47,532 bases of DNA from Clostridia bacterium (GTDB lineage: Bacteria > Bacillota > Clostridia > Christensenellales > Aristaeellaceae), in NCBI GenBank assembly GCA_017430225.1, contig JAFRNK010000049.1, positions 1 to 47,532 on the forward strand, given 5' to 3'. How positions within the stretch are numbered: position 1 is the first letter of the stretch; each line of letters opens with the position of its first letter. Below are positions 23,625-31,658 of this stretch, in pieces. The position numbers and the translations under genes are program-made. The notes beneath the pieces are model-generated. The model was not told the origin of the DNA and did not search any database. It worked only from the letters and a program-made list of their open reading frames with translations.

Positions 23625-25417
23625 CGTGATACCTCCCCGTTATACATTGGCAGCGTCGACAACGTCAGATACCCGCTGTCATTGTTCAGGTCAGATACGT
23701 TGGTCGGGATCGTCGTGCTGTCCGGAAGTGCGCCAACGTCAGAAGCAGTCAGCGTCACTGTGCCGGTCTGGCCGTTCACGCTGTCGACCGCTCCTCCGCT
23801 TACCGCCGCCGCGTTGGTCCATAATCTGATCGCACCATCAGCGTAATGGTAGATCGGATGCGTCAACTGAAGTTCGATATGCGTGGCGTCGTAGGCGATG
23901 CCCAGGAAGATATAGATCTTGCCGTCCGCCGTGGACGGAAGCGTCTGCACGATGGGCGTGGTGCTGTCGATGATCGCGCTGCCGTCGCTCTGCGGTGCCG
24001 CCTTGACGAACACCGGCGTCTTCGTGGTCAGATTCCAGGCGGCCCCGGTGTTGTTGAACGAATAGCCCAGAACAAGGACGTACTGCTGCCAGATTGAGGC
24101 GGCCGGGAGATCCGTGCCGGCCGTATAGTTCGTCGTGTTTGCCAGATACCCGATGCGCCCGAACGGGTTGATCGGCTCCTGGTTTACCGTCTTTGTGCTG
24201 GTCGCGCTATTGTCGTACTGCGTGTTCGCAGGCACCCACTTCTTGTTATCCGCGCTCGTGAATAGCATCCGATAATACCGCGTACGATGCGTGGTCGGCA
24301 AGACGGAACTGTTCGTCCTCACTTGGTACGCAATCGTGTTCGTGTCGCTGTTGTAGCCACGGTAAATGTAAAAACCGCCGTTCCCACCGTCCAGCGTGCT
24401 GTCGTAGACAAACAGCATAGTGTAATTGACGTTAAAGATGGTGGTGTCCTGCGTAGCGAGCGTCATGTTGCTGTAGCATTTCTTCGCGCCGAGGCCGTTG
24501 ATGTTCACCTTGAAGCCAGACGCCGAAGTCACCACGCCGTTCTTCAGCCAGAACGAGGTGCCGTCCTTCAGTTCCGTGATCCCTGCGATGGTCGCCGTGA
24601 AGCTGGTCGAGGTCGAGGTCGAGGCCACCTTGCCCCACGGGATCGCCTGCGAGCGGAGCGCGGTCTTCGTCGCGTCGCCAGAGGCGGCGGAGGCGTAGTC
24701 AATCTCTTCCTCGACGATGCCGGCGATCTCGTGCTTGTCTGTGCTGGTCAGAACATAGTCGTCGCCCTGATCACCCTTGTCGCCTTTAGGGATGCCGAAA
24801 GAGAACGAAAACACCTTCGCCGTGTCCGGGCCGCTTGCCGTGACAGACGCCGTAGCGGAGTCAGTCGGCAGCAGCGTGGAAGCCGAAGCAGCAGGAGTGC
24901 CAAAGCCGGCGGCTTCTCCAGTAGGGCCTTGCTGGCCTTCAGGCCCCCGCTGGCCTTCAGGTCCCGGTGCCCCGGTCGCTCCGGCAGGCCCGCGCTCGCC
25001 CTGGACGCCCTGCGGCCCCTGGGACCCAGTCAAACCCGTAGGTCCGCGGTCGCCTTTCTCGCCCTGGGGTCCCTGGGGTCCCTGGGGTCCGGCCACGCCG
25101 CGTTCGCCACGCGGTCCGGGATTTCCCGCAGGCCCCCGTTCACCCTGCAGTCCTCTCTCTCCACGAGGGCCAGCAGGTCCTGTCTCTCCCACCGCACCCT
25201 GCGGAAGTCCCAGGTTCAGGACCGGTTCTTTCTGCGTCCCGGTCATCGTTGCGTATGCGTCCTCACCGGCCGCGACCGTCTCCACCGTGCCGATAGTGAT
25301 GTTCGGAAGCGGAAGCATCGTCTGTGACAAGCTGGAAGACCCCTGCGGCTGTGATCTCTTGACGGCGGTACCGACAACGTGGTCTGATATGCTGACTGAT
25401 CCCGATACTTTCCGCAT
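23621..25417 (-). CDS. Collagen-like tail fibre protein (598 aa)
   Basis: Residues of about 75-170 are a Gly-X-Y array ([30 protein letters not shown] and similar), broken by a Ser/Ala/Thr-rich hinge. The rest is a beta-rich region with repeated short strands and a C-terminal Gly/Thr/Val part ([19 protein letters not shown]) common in phage fibre tips. Collagen arrays in phages form trimeric rods. The ATG at 25,417 overlaps the upstream stop and follows GGGAGG; the GTG one codon earlier is less likely. It is a likely receptor-binding or fibre protein. Confidence 0.8.
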   Translation of the reverse strand: MRKVSGSVSISDHVVGTAVKRSQPQGSSSLSQTMLPLPNITIGTVETVAAGEDAYATMTGTQKEPVLNLGLPQGAVGETGPAGPRGERGLQGERGPAGNPGPRGERGVAGPQGPQGPQGEKGDRGPTGLTGSQGPQGVQGERGPAGATGAPGPEGQRGPEGQQGPTGEAAGFGTPAASASTLLPTDSATASVTASGPDTAKVFSFSFGIPKGDKGDQGDDYVLTSTDKHEIAGIVEEEIDYASAASGDATKTALRSQAIPWGKVASTSTSTSFTATIAGITELKDGTSFWLKNGVVTSASGFKVNINGLGAKKCYSNMTLATQDTTIFNVNYTMLFVYDSTLDGGNGGFYIYRGYNSDTNTIAYQVRTNSSVLPTTHRTRYYRMLFTSADNKKWVPANTQYDNSATSTKTVNQEPINPFGRIGYLANTTNYTAGTDLPAASIWQQYVLVLGYSFNNTGAAWNLTTKTPVFVKAAPQSDGSAIIDSTTPIVQTLPSTADGKIYIFLGIAYDATHIELQLTHPIYHYADGAIRLWTNAAAVSGGAVDSVNGQTGTVTLTASDVGALPDSTTIPTNVSDLNNDSGYLTLSTLPMYNGEVSR

Positions 25418-26031
25418 CACAGCACCTCCCTGCTCATGGACTCGTCCACGCGCACTACGCCGAGGGTCGTCCCGACAACCGCCTGATCCGCAAACTTGAC
25501 GCGCGCCTCAAACGGCAAAACGCCGCCCAGGGCGAAGGTTTCCTGCTGGGTCAGCGGCATAACATACTCGCCTGAATGAAGCCCCTTGATGGTCATTTCC
25601 TGCTCAAACGTGTAGTCTCCAAACGGCACTTGCTCCGGGATAATAAAGTCCACCCCCGTGTCTTCGTTGTAGTACGAGTTCCACACGTGCAGGTTGGTCA
25701 TCGTCTTTACATAAGGCGCCTGCGTCGGGTCCGCATATTCTATGCTGATAATGTCGCCTTCGGAGAACACGTCAGAGATGCCGTCTCCGCTGATAACGGT
25801 CACGATTCCATAGTCCTTATCGCCTATCATGACGTCCTTCTCCTCGACTGTCCCGTCTCCGGACCATACCTGGCGCGGCATTTCCGTAATATCGCCGGGG
25901 CAAGTCTTCCGCAGTCTGCCAAGCATGACCTCGACCATTTCCGCGTCGCCCCCGTTGACGGAAATCTGCTCGCCGTCGTCGTCCGTGAGCGTGATGTAAA
26001 CGTCGTATGCGTCTCCCTGTTTAATCTTCAT
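25417..26031 (-). CDS. Hypothetical phage structural protein (204 aa)
   Basis: Begins [20 protein letters not shown], overlapping the terL stop (TGATG). It is beta-rich and acidic, with [13 protein letters not shown] and [20 protein letters not shown] near the end. No family recognised. It lies at the head of the three fibre-like genes, so it may be a fibre adaptor or baseplate-type part. Confidence 0.6.
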   Translation of the reverse strand: MKIKQGDAYDVYITLTDDDGEQISVNGGDAEMVEVMLGRLRKTCPGDITEMPRQVWSGDGTVEEKDVMIGDKDYGIVTVISGDGISDVFSEGDIISIEYADPTQAPYVKTMTNLHVWNSYYNEDTGVDFIIPEQVPFGDYTFEQEMTIKGLHSGEYVMPLTQQETFALGGVLPFEARVKFADQAVVGTTLGVVRVDESMSREVL

Positions 26032-27475
26032 CAATACCTCCTGTACCACTCGTATGGATCGTATGCCGGCGTGTCATCGTCCAGCGGATTATACGGCTTC
26101 GGTTCCGGTTTCTTCCTCGGCTTCGGCGTGATAGGATTCCGCATGGCCACGTAGCGGCACTCGTCGTAAATGTGGTCCTCGCCGTCCGTGTCTATGTCCT
26201 CGACGTTGCTATCGTCGTATACCAGATTCGGTACGGTCCTTATAAAGTGCTTGCACGTGCTGAATACGTACAGCATCGGCTTGCCTTCCTCGTCAAACGC
26301 CAGCCGGTGATGGATCTGCATCTTCCCGTCGATCCTGGCGTGGTCGCCCTTCTCAAAGTACACGCGCTCGCGCTCCATAAGGCCACCGATGCTCTCGGTG
26401 CCGTCGCTTCCCCATATTGCAGGGTCTCCGACGCGGTAAATCTGCTTGCCCTTCAAGTTCGGGTCATCGGCCTCGATCTCTTTGATCTTCCTGGCCACCT
26501 CGGTCGGCTCCATCTTGACGCCCTCATTCGGCGTGCCGGTGCAGCCGTAGTATTCCCTTATGCGGTACATTCTCCGCTCCGGGTCCACCGCATACCAGCC
26601 GACGGAGAAGGGCCTGCTGTAGCCCCAGTCCAGACCGCACCATACCTTCCAGTCCTTCGGGACCTTAAACGGCTTGATAACGTGCGACCACTGGCGGTCC
26701 TCATAATGCGCCGGATCGTTCCGCCACTCGGTAAAGACCTGGCCGCTGAACGTGTTCCAGTCCCCGTACAGCAGCGCGTTCCGTTCTGCTTCAGGCATTG
26801 ACGCCAGCCGCTGGACATATTCCGGGTCGTTTTGCAGGAGGGCGGGATTATCCCACACCAGCGACGGGATGAAGATCCGCGTCTGCTTCCGCTCCTGCTC
26901 CGTGCCGTCAGGCATCGTCCAGGCCACGGTCTCCTCGATGGGCGTCATGGCCGGCGCCGCCGTGATGAACCGCTCTTTGACCCAACCGTGACCCACGCCG
27001 CCGGGGTTCGCCGTGGCCCTGATATATACACGCGTGTCAGGGCCGTTGGGGCGGTTCCGGGAGAAGAGATAACTGTACTCCTCGTAGGTAAAATGGGTCA
27101 GCTCGTCAAACGCTATGTAGTCATACGCCTGGCCCTGGTAGTTCAGCCGGTCCTTTGCGTGCTGCATACTGCCAAACACGACCTTGGCCCCGGAAGGGAA
27201 GCGCCACGTATGGCTGGATGCGTTGTACCTTGCGCCGGGGATGGCACGCGGATAGTAGTTCAGGCTCTTGTCGATCAGTTCCGCAAGCTGGGGATACGTC
27301 TTTCGCAGGATCAGTCCTTTATACCAGGGCTTCTTGATCTGCCTCAATGCTTCGATCACCAGCGCATCGCTCTTTCCGCCGCCTAACCAGCAGCGCCGCC
27401 AAAAAGGCATTCATATTCGGGTCTCGACATGAATATCTGTTGCCGCGGTTGCGGCTTCCAGATGACGTTGCTCAT
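26031..27475 (-). pseudogene. terL: Terminase large subunit, reading frame broken in the P-loop
   Basis: The gene starts at 27,475 (ATG overlapping the HNH stop) and reads MSNVIWKPQPRQQIF to FGGAAG, then meets TAG at 27,383-27,385. The frame that continues downstream carries GGGKSDALVIEAL, Walker B (YDYIAFDEL) and a nuclease domain with acidic residues in GLDWGYS, GDPAIWGSDG and DHIYDECRY. Removing five bases (for example TTAGG) would restore an unbroken FGGAAGGGKSDAL. The motor ATPase that cuts and packages DNA would thus be split exactly at its ATP-binding loop. A real mutation, a repair scar near the HNH gene, translational frameshifting or an assembly error are all possible. Confidence 0.85.
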
Positions 27476-28005
27476 CAGATCACCTCCTCCCTATAGAATC
27501 GGTGTCCGGCAGCCTTGTCCCTTTTGCCATTCAGCACGTCGCTGATGTGTCTGGTGCCGTAGAACCGTTCCGCGGACGAAACGCTCTCAAAGCGCCTTGT
27601 TTCTCCCGTCAGGCAATCGATGGAAATAATCGGTGTCTTTCTGCCCTCGTTCGTTCTGGCCGACGCAGCAAACACGTTCCCCCACAGCCCATTCTCCATA
27701 GCGTGATGCGAGTTCTGGATGTTGGTCACCCACTCAAGGTTGTCCGCGCGGTTGTTTTGCTTGTTCCCATCGATGTGATTTACCTGCGGTAGGGCCTGCG
27801 GATTCGGGACAAATGCTGACGCAACGACGCGATGCACTTTGAAATGCTTGCGCTCTCGCATAATCGTCACGCTCACGCGACAATATCCCTTATTGTCAAT
27901 CTGCTGCTTCAGGATTCTTCCGTCTCTCATTCTGGATCTGATCCGTCCTTCGTTGCTGACTTCAAGCAATCCTCTTGTCCCCTCAAGTTCTTTCCATTCT
28001 TCCAT
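27475..28005 (-). CDS. HNH homing endonuclease (NUMOD4-HNH-NUMOD1 type)
   Basis: A 176-residue protein. The N-terminal NUMOD4-like segment (LLEVSNEGRIRS) is followed by an HNH nuclease core (HRVVASAFVPNP, VNHIDGNKQNNRADNLEWVT) and a NUMOD1-like DNA-binding end (ERFYGTRHISDVLNGKRD). It is a free-standing gene between terS and terL, sharing a TGATG overlap with terL. Such genes copy themselves into neighbouring sites by double-strand break repair. The nearby damage in terL may be linked. It is related in layout to the gene at 33,851-34,390. Confidence 0.88.
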   Translation of the reverse strand: MEEWKELEGTRGLLEVSNEGRIRSRMRDGRILKQQIDNKGYCRVSVTIMRERKHFKVHRVVASAFVPNPQALPQVNHIDGNKQNNRADNLEWVTNIQNSHHAMENGLWGNVFAASARTNEGRKTPIISIDCLTGETRRFESVSSAERFYGTRHISDVLNGKRDKAAGHRFYREEVI

Positions 28006-28028
28006 AGCAGTCTCCTTTCAAAGTGTGA

Positions 28029-28487
28029 CTATTTTGGATTTTCGTCGACCTCCGGCATCAGAATCACGCCGCGTTCGTCGCCTGCCTCTTCCGTCACGGT
28101 ATCCGGCATCCTCTTCCACTCCGGCTTCCGCCTGTTGGTCAGCCAGAATTGGATGCTGGACGGATCAGGCGGCAGGTGCTTTGTGGTACGCTTCTCCAGC
28201 CAGATGATCTTCCCGCCGGGGCCGATAGTCTGCCAGCGCGTGACCTCTTCATAGTCATAGCCCTGGCATCTTTTCAGAAGTGCGGCCTCGACAATATCGT
28301 CGACCTCCCCCCTGGGGGTCTCTAAAGTCTCGGCAAACTTGGGATACTTGCGCTTGTAGTCGTATAGCGTTGCCTCGTTGATCCCTAACTTTTCTGCGAC
28401 CTCACGTGCCGTGGCCCCCTTCCCTACCCACAGCCGTATGCGGTCCAGGTATGGCAGCACATGGGTCTCGTACTTACCCTTCGCCAT
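28029..28487 (-). CDS. terS: Terminase small subunit
   Basis: A 152-residue protein with an N-terminal helix-turn-helix (GATAREVAEKLGINEATLYDY), a central helical part (EVDDIVEAALLKRCQGYDYEE) and a polar tail, the usual layout of small terminases that recognise the packaging site. The start at MAKGKYETHV uses an AGGAGG box that forms one arm of a terminator-like hairpin. It is the first gene of the late operon. Confidence 0.8.
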   Translation of the reverse strand: MAKGKYETHVLPYLDRIRLWVGKGATAREVAEKLGINEATLYDYKRKYPKFAETLETPRGEVDDIVEAALLKRCQGYDYEEVTRWQTIGPGGKIIWLEKRTTKHLPPDPSSIQFWLTNRRKPEWKRMPDTVTEEAGDERGVILMPEVDENPK

Positions 28488-28488
28488 A

Positions 28489-28524
28489 CAAAAAGCCTCC
28501 TGTACCAATGGTAGCACAGGAGGC
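28489..28524 (-). terminator. Terminator-like hairpin that contains the terS ribosome binding site
   Basis: On the minus strand GCCTCCTG (28,524-28,517) pairs with CAGGAGGC (28,502-28,495), with an inner TACC/GGTA stem, and TTTTTG follows. The AGGAGG used by terS is in the second arm. Transcription from the early operon would meet a terminator and a hidden ribosome binding site. Confidence 0.65.
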
Positions 28525-28543
28525 CGTCAAATCCGCCCTACAT
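28508..28543 (-). promoter_or_regulatory. Copy 1 of the 36-bp bipartite element (candidate late promoter for terS)
   Basis: ATGTAGGGCGGATT, 11 bases, TGTGCTACCAT, as at 19,581-19,616. A start about 7 bases after TACCAT would fall near 28,501, giving a short leader that contains AGGAGG but not the opposing hairpin arm. The promoter reading is inference; the repeat itself is direct observation. Confidence 0.5.
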
Positions 28544-28887
28544 CACGGCTGCTTCAGGGCCACTACGATCATGTTTCTGTCTTCGTCCAGCGTGACCTCT
28601 GCCTCATAGTCAAAGACGCTGTCTTCCCGCGGGATCTCAATCGTCCGCTCCGGTCCGCCGTACTTCAGTGCGACCTTCCGCAGCAGGATCTGCGAGGCCA
28701 CTTTCAGTTCCTCTATCGCGCCGGCCATCTCCGCCACCTTCTTCTCGGCCTTTGCGGCCCGGTCTTCCATATAGTCCAGCTTGTTTCGCAGGACTTTAAT
28801 CTGATCGTCTTTCTTCATCTCCTTGCGTATTCTCCATTCTGCTCTTTTAGCCCGCGCATGCCAGTACAAAATTTCGTCATTCGCCAT
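28543..28887 (-). CDS. Coiled-coil phage protein, unknown function (114 aa)
   Basis: Begins MANDEILYWHARAKRAEWR. Residues of about 15-70 are charged heptad-like helix (DKLDYMEDRAAKAEKKVAEM style), then a short beta-rich end (EAEVTLDEDRNMIVVALK). Last gene of the early operon, overlapping the preceding gene by 11 bases. No family recognised. Confidence 0.6.
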   Translation of the reverse strand: MANDEILYWHARAKRAEWRIRKEMKKDDQIKVLRNKLDYMEDRAAKAEKKVAEMAGAIEELKVASQILLRKVALKYGGPERTIEIPREDSVFDYEAEVTLDEDRNMIVVALKQP

Positions 28888-29149
28888 GCTTTCCTTGCGT
28901 TCTCTCCGCATCCATCCACCCCACTATCTCGTTGTAAGTATTCCAGGTCTGTGCCAAAGTACACTGGCACCACCCCTTGACGTCGGCACAGTGCCGATCC
29001 ATATAGTCGTTTGCATACGTGCGGTTTGGGAAGGTCGGTCTCCCGGCCTGGCACATCACGAACACATCCCCGTCCCACGTGAAGTAGGGGCAGGCCCAGT
29101 CCTTCCGTCTGTGTACCTTCTGATCTTTCCGCCTTCCCATTCGTCTCAC
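28877..29149 (-). CDS. Small Cys-containing phage protein (90 aa)
   Basis: Contains KDWACPYFTWDGDVFVMCQ, TFPNRTYANDYMDRHCADV and WCQCTLAQTWN, so four or five cysteines suggest a metal-binding fold. Similar small proteins are usual in Clostridia prophages near terminase. Start either at MRRM or at MGRRK three codons later. Confidence 0.6.
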   Translation of the reverse strand: MRRMGRRKDQKVHRRKDWACPYFTWDGDVFVMCQAGRPTFPNRTYANDYMDRHCADVKGWCQCTLAQTWNTYNEIVGWMDAERTQGKHGE

Positions 29150-29340
29150 CCATCACGCCGGACTTCGCGTTCCAGCATTGCCCTGACCGCTCTCATCGTC
29201 AGGAGCAGATCAATGTCCTTCCTGGCCGTTTCAGCACGTGCCAGTGCGTTCTCCATCTGGTCCAGCCATTTGGCAGCGTCATCATGCCGCTTCTCTTCCC
29301 GCGCCTTCTGCTGTTCGCAGTACCAGTCATCAGCTCCCAT
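29146..29340 (-). CDS. Small helical phage protein (64 aa)
   Basis: Starts one base after the previous stop and overlaps the next gene by 4 bases. Charged, helical (WLDQMENALARAETARKDIDLL), probably a short coiled coil. Kept as a gene because of its tight fit in the operon; function unknown. Confidence 0.5.
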   Translation of the reverse strand: MGADDWYCEQQKAREEKRHDDAAKWLDQMENALARAETARKDIDLLLTMRAVRAMLEREVRRDG

Positions 29341-29649
29341 TTATCCCTCCATTTTTGCTCCGCAGTTCGGGCAGTAGTTTGCGCCGTTGTCTTTTGGCGT
29401 CCCCTCAATAAATGTCCATAAGCACCCACAAGCAGAGCATTCCCACGCATCGTCATAGTCAGTATATGGGGTTGTCACCCACTTCCCGCGCTTCGGTTCA
29501 ATGGTCGGCACTTCATCAAGCCACACGCTCACCCTGTTGTCGGCCATTTCCTCATAATACGGATGCTCCGTGTCGTTATTCAGAGCGGTTTCATATAGTC
29601 GTTTCTTCAAGTGTTCAATAGCCGCCTGTCTGCTGATAAGGTCATTCAT
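29341..29649 (-). CDS. Zinc-ribbon phage protein (102 aa)
   Basis: Begins MNDLISRQAAIEHLKKRL, a start typical of a large class of small Firmicutes phage proteins. It ends in a CSACGCLW and CPNCGAKM zinc ribbon. It overlaps the upstream gene by 8 bases. Function not known; probably nucleic acid or protein binding. Confidence 0.7.
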   Translation of the reverse strand: MNDLISRQAAIEHLKKRLYETALNNDTEHPYYEEMADNRVSVWLDEVPTIEPKRGKWVTTPYTDYDDAWECSACGCLWTFIEGTPKDNGANYCPNCGAKMEG

Positions 29650-29938
29650 CTGTTCTCCTTTCCCCGTTTGCACAGAACCACTCATCATTAGGCATCCAAG
29701 AATACCACTGGTCTTCGCACCGACACGGGCATTTATAATCATCTGGAAAAATTAAATCTTGCCCATAATTTTTCCCCTCTGGGTCGACTGGCCTGTGTTT
29801 ACAATCCTTGCACCGCACAACAGGAACAGCGTCGATGGTCGGCATATTAAGTATCTGCCCTTTCCAAACCATATAAAGTTCCATACCATTTCGCTTAACC
29901 ATTAAGTAATCAATTTTATCTGCATCAATCAGTCTCAT
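29642..29938 (-). CDS. Zinc-binding phage protein (98 aa)
   Basis: Begins MRLIDADKIDYLM and contains IDAVPVVRCKDCKH, then CPCRCED and WFCANGER. This is another member of the MRLIDAD-type small phage proteins, with a likely zinc site. The stretch is visibly more AT-rich than its neighbours, suggesting a separate origin. Function unknown. Confidence 0.7.
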   Translation of the reverse strand: MRLIDADKIDYLMVKRNGMELYMVWKGQILNMPTIDAVPVVRCKDCKHRPVDPEGKNYGQDLIFPDDYKCPCRCEDQWYSWMPNDEWFCANGERRTDE

Positions 29939-30113
29939 CCTTCACCCTCCTGTTCCACGCCTTGATTGCGGTCTGCTTCGTTGCCCAAAGGTGTTCTTGC
30001 ACTATGTCACATTTTGAGCAACGGACGAAAAAGCGCCCTTCGCCGTAATACGGCCCGCAATCTTCCAACACCGCTTCCCCTCCGCAGAACGGACACGGTT
30101 TCAGTTTCGTCAT
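29925..30113 (-). CDS. Lar-like restriction alleviation protein (62 aa)
   Basis: Begins MTKLKPCPFCGGEAVLEDC and has VRCSKCDIV and AIKAWNRRV, the pattern of the Lar family: two CxxC knuckles and a C-terminal A-x-x-x-W-N-x-R. Members of this family were first described as reducing restriction by type I systems, though many phage copies have no tested function. The start overlaps the upstream stop (ATGA). Confidence 0.8.
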   Translation of the reverse strand: MTKLKPCPFCGGEAVLEDCGPYYGEGRFFVRCSKCDIVQEHLWATKQTAIKAWNRRVKDETD

Positions 30114-30268
30114 CTTCTGCCTCCCCCGATAATGAACGGGATTGCCCACGAAGGGATCTCCGTAATCGGCTTGCCGCCGTAGTTGATGAGAGCATAGAGC
30201 CAAATGACAACCGCCGCCACAAGAGCAAGCACCACAAGTGCAATCGCAAATCTATTATCCTTTTTCAT
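30110..30268 (-). CDS. Small single-span membrane protein (52 aa)
   Basis: Begins MKKDNRFAIALVVLALVAAV: positive start and one hydrophobic span (residues about 8-28), then a short polar part. It overlaps the transglycosylase stop (ATGA), so it may be made with it. Possible roles include a small holin-like or membrane regulator of that enzyme (inference). Confidence 0.6.
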   Translation of the reverse strand: MKKDNRFAIALVVLALVAAVVIWLYALINYGGKPITEIPSWAIPFIIGGGRR

Positions 30269-30849
30269 CTCACTACCTCCAATGCTCCCCAATGCTCCAT
30301 CACATTGTTCACGTACACGTCGCTGTAATCCCACGCTCCCAGGTAATATGCGGACAAGGCCCAGCCGACGTCGCCGCCGCTCGCGTCCAGGTACGAACAC
30401 ATCATGCACGCGTACACGTGGAGCTGGGCGTAAGGGTCCCAGATGCTCGCCCCAGGCACGCCCCAATATGCGGCGCGGTCCGCCCAATAAATGCCCTTCT
30501 GCTGCGTCAGGCCGATGTCCCTGCCGTTGTCGCTATACTGATTCCAGCACGACTCCTGCTGTATCTGGCAGACCGCGTAAGGCATATACCACGCCTTGCC
30601 CCTGCTCGCCAGTTCATCGTACAGATACCGCTGCCATTCCACGGGCGGGATCCGTCCATAGATCGAGTACGCCTGGAAACCCTCCTGCGCCGGCGGCGTC
30701 GGAATCTGCGTCGTTGGTGCTTCCGTTGGTGCTTCTGTCGGGGCCGGCGTCTCCACGACCACCGGCTCCGGTGCATTGTTGGCCGCCGGGACTGTCATCG
30801 AAAAACAGTCCGCCACGACCACCATCATAATTATTGCTAAACCCTTCAT
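30265..30849 (-). CDS. Secreted SLT-type transglycosylase / lysozyme-like protein (194 aa)
   Basis: N-terminal signal-like segment (MKGLAIIMMVVVADCF), then a Pro/Thr-rich linker (PAPTEAPTEAPTTQIPTPP), then a lysozyme-fold domain. Likely catalytic Glu99 lies in QIQQES, followed by GRDIGLTQQ and later WDPYAQLHVYA, as in soluble lytic transglycosylases. It cuts the glycan strands of peptidoglycan. Unusually, it lies in the early operon, far from the holin-endolysin pair. Confidence 0.8.
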   Translation of the reverse strand: MKGLAIIMMVVVADCFSMTVPAANNAPEPVVVETPAPTEAPTEAPTTQIPTPPAQEGFQAYSIYGRIPPVEWQRYLYDELASRGKAWYMPYAVCQIQQESCWNQYSDNGRDIGLTQQKGIYWADRAAYWGVPGASIWDPYAQLHVYACMMCSYLDASGGDVGWALSAYYLGAWDYSDVYVNNVMEHWGALEVVR

Positions 30850-31281
30850 TCAGTACGTCTCCTTTAACTTGCTGTCTATCTTCTCCAGCATCTTCGGGCC
30901 GATGCCCTTCACCTGGGCGATCACGGCCAGCACATCCTCCCAGGCGACCTGCACGTCCTCAAATGGCAGCGCCTCTTCCTCCGCCTGCTCGTGGATCATC
31001 TCCAGGTGCTGCTGTATCGCATCGGCCCCAGCTTCAAAGCCCTGCCGGTACAGGTACACCAGGTACCGCTGCAGCTGCTCCTGCGTCATCGACTGGATCC
31101 CGCGGCGTTTCTCCCTGGTCACCTTCAGCTCCGCGACCACCGCCTCCGCGGCCTCGTCGCTCACGTATTTGACGGTCGGAGCCTCCTCAATCGCCTTCCG
31201 GACAAACTCCCCTCCGAAGAAGTCCGCGCCGTTGTCCCGCGGGAATCTCTTGATCAGCTCGTCAGCATCGATAAGCCTCAC
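30850..31281 (-). CDS. MRLIDADE-type phage protein with C-terminal helix-hairpin-helix (143 aa)
   Basis: GTG start overlapping the previous stop (GTGA). N-terminus MRLIDADELIKRF as in other small phage proteins, a helical middle, and at the end VKGIGPKMLEKIDSKL, a helix-hairpin-helix motif that usually binds DNA non-specifically. No enzyme motif is seen. Probable DNA-binding accessory of early replication or repair. Confidence 0.6.
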   Translation of the reverse strand: MRLIDADELIKRFPRDNGADFFGGEFVRKAIEEAPTVKYVSDEAAEAVVAELKVTREKRRGIQSMTQEQLQRYLVYLYRQGFEAGADAIQQHLEMIHEQAEEEALPFEDVQVAWEDVLAVIAQVKGIGPKMLEKIDSKLKETY

Positions 31282-31643
31282 GCTTCTCTCCTCACTTTCC
31301 CGATTGCCTTCTGCCGCTCCGGATACCTATCCCACGGCAGACACTCGTATATTTGCCCCGACCCCGTATTCCACGGCGCGTGGTCGATCAGCGCTCTCTG
31401 TTTATTGCCGTGGTAGATCACAGATCTCCAACAATGCTCGAAGTCGTTCCAGATATATTTCTCCAGGATGCCGACCTTGCACAGATCCGGCATGCTCTGC
31501 GTCGACACATCGTACACGACCTTCTTGCCGATATATCCGGGCCGCATAATATGGCAGATGACCGCGCCGTGCGTCGTGACATACTCTCCGACCTCCGGCT
31601 CGATCAGGTCAAATATGCTCATCTGCCCAGGAAGCTGCTTCAT
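31278..31643 (-). CDS. Phage protein with N-terminal QMSIF motif (121 aa)
   Basis: I chose the ATG at 31,643 (MKQLPGQMSIFDL), preceded by GGAGGA, over the ATG at 31,658. The N-terminal GQMSIFDL is also present in the next gene upstream. QMSIF resembles the sliding-clamp binding motif (QLSLF-like). The rest contains CHIMRPGYIGKKVVYDV and a Trp/Tyr-rich end. Function unknown. Confidence 0.6.
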   Translation of the reverse strand: MKQLPGQMSIFDLIEPEVGEYVTTHGAVICHIMRPGYIGKKVVYDVSTQSMPDLCKVGILEKYIWNDFEHCWRSVIYHGNKQRALIDHAPWNTGSGQIYECLPWDRYPERQKAIGKVRREA

Positions 31644-31658
31644 CTCTGTCTCCTCCAT

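Noticed and set aside
27380-27390. Programmed -1 frameshift in terL
   Set aside because: No slippery heptamer stands at GGT TAG, and the -1 product would have two extra residues in the P-loop. An indel is the simpler reading, though not excluded.
28815-29156. 113-codon ORF overlapping the small Cys-containing protein
   Set aside because: Overlaps a better gene (28,877-29,149) almost completely in another frame, lacks a family-like pattern and would clash with the coiled-coil gene.
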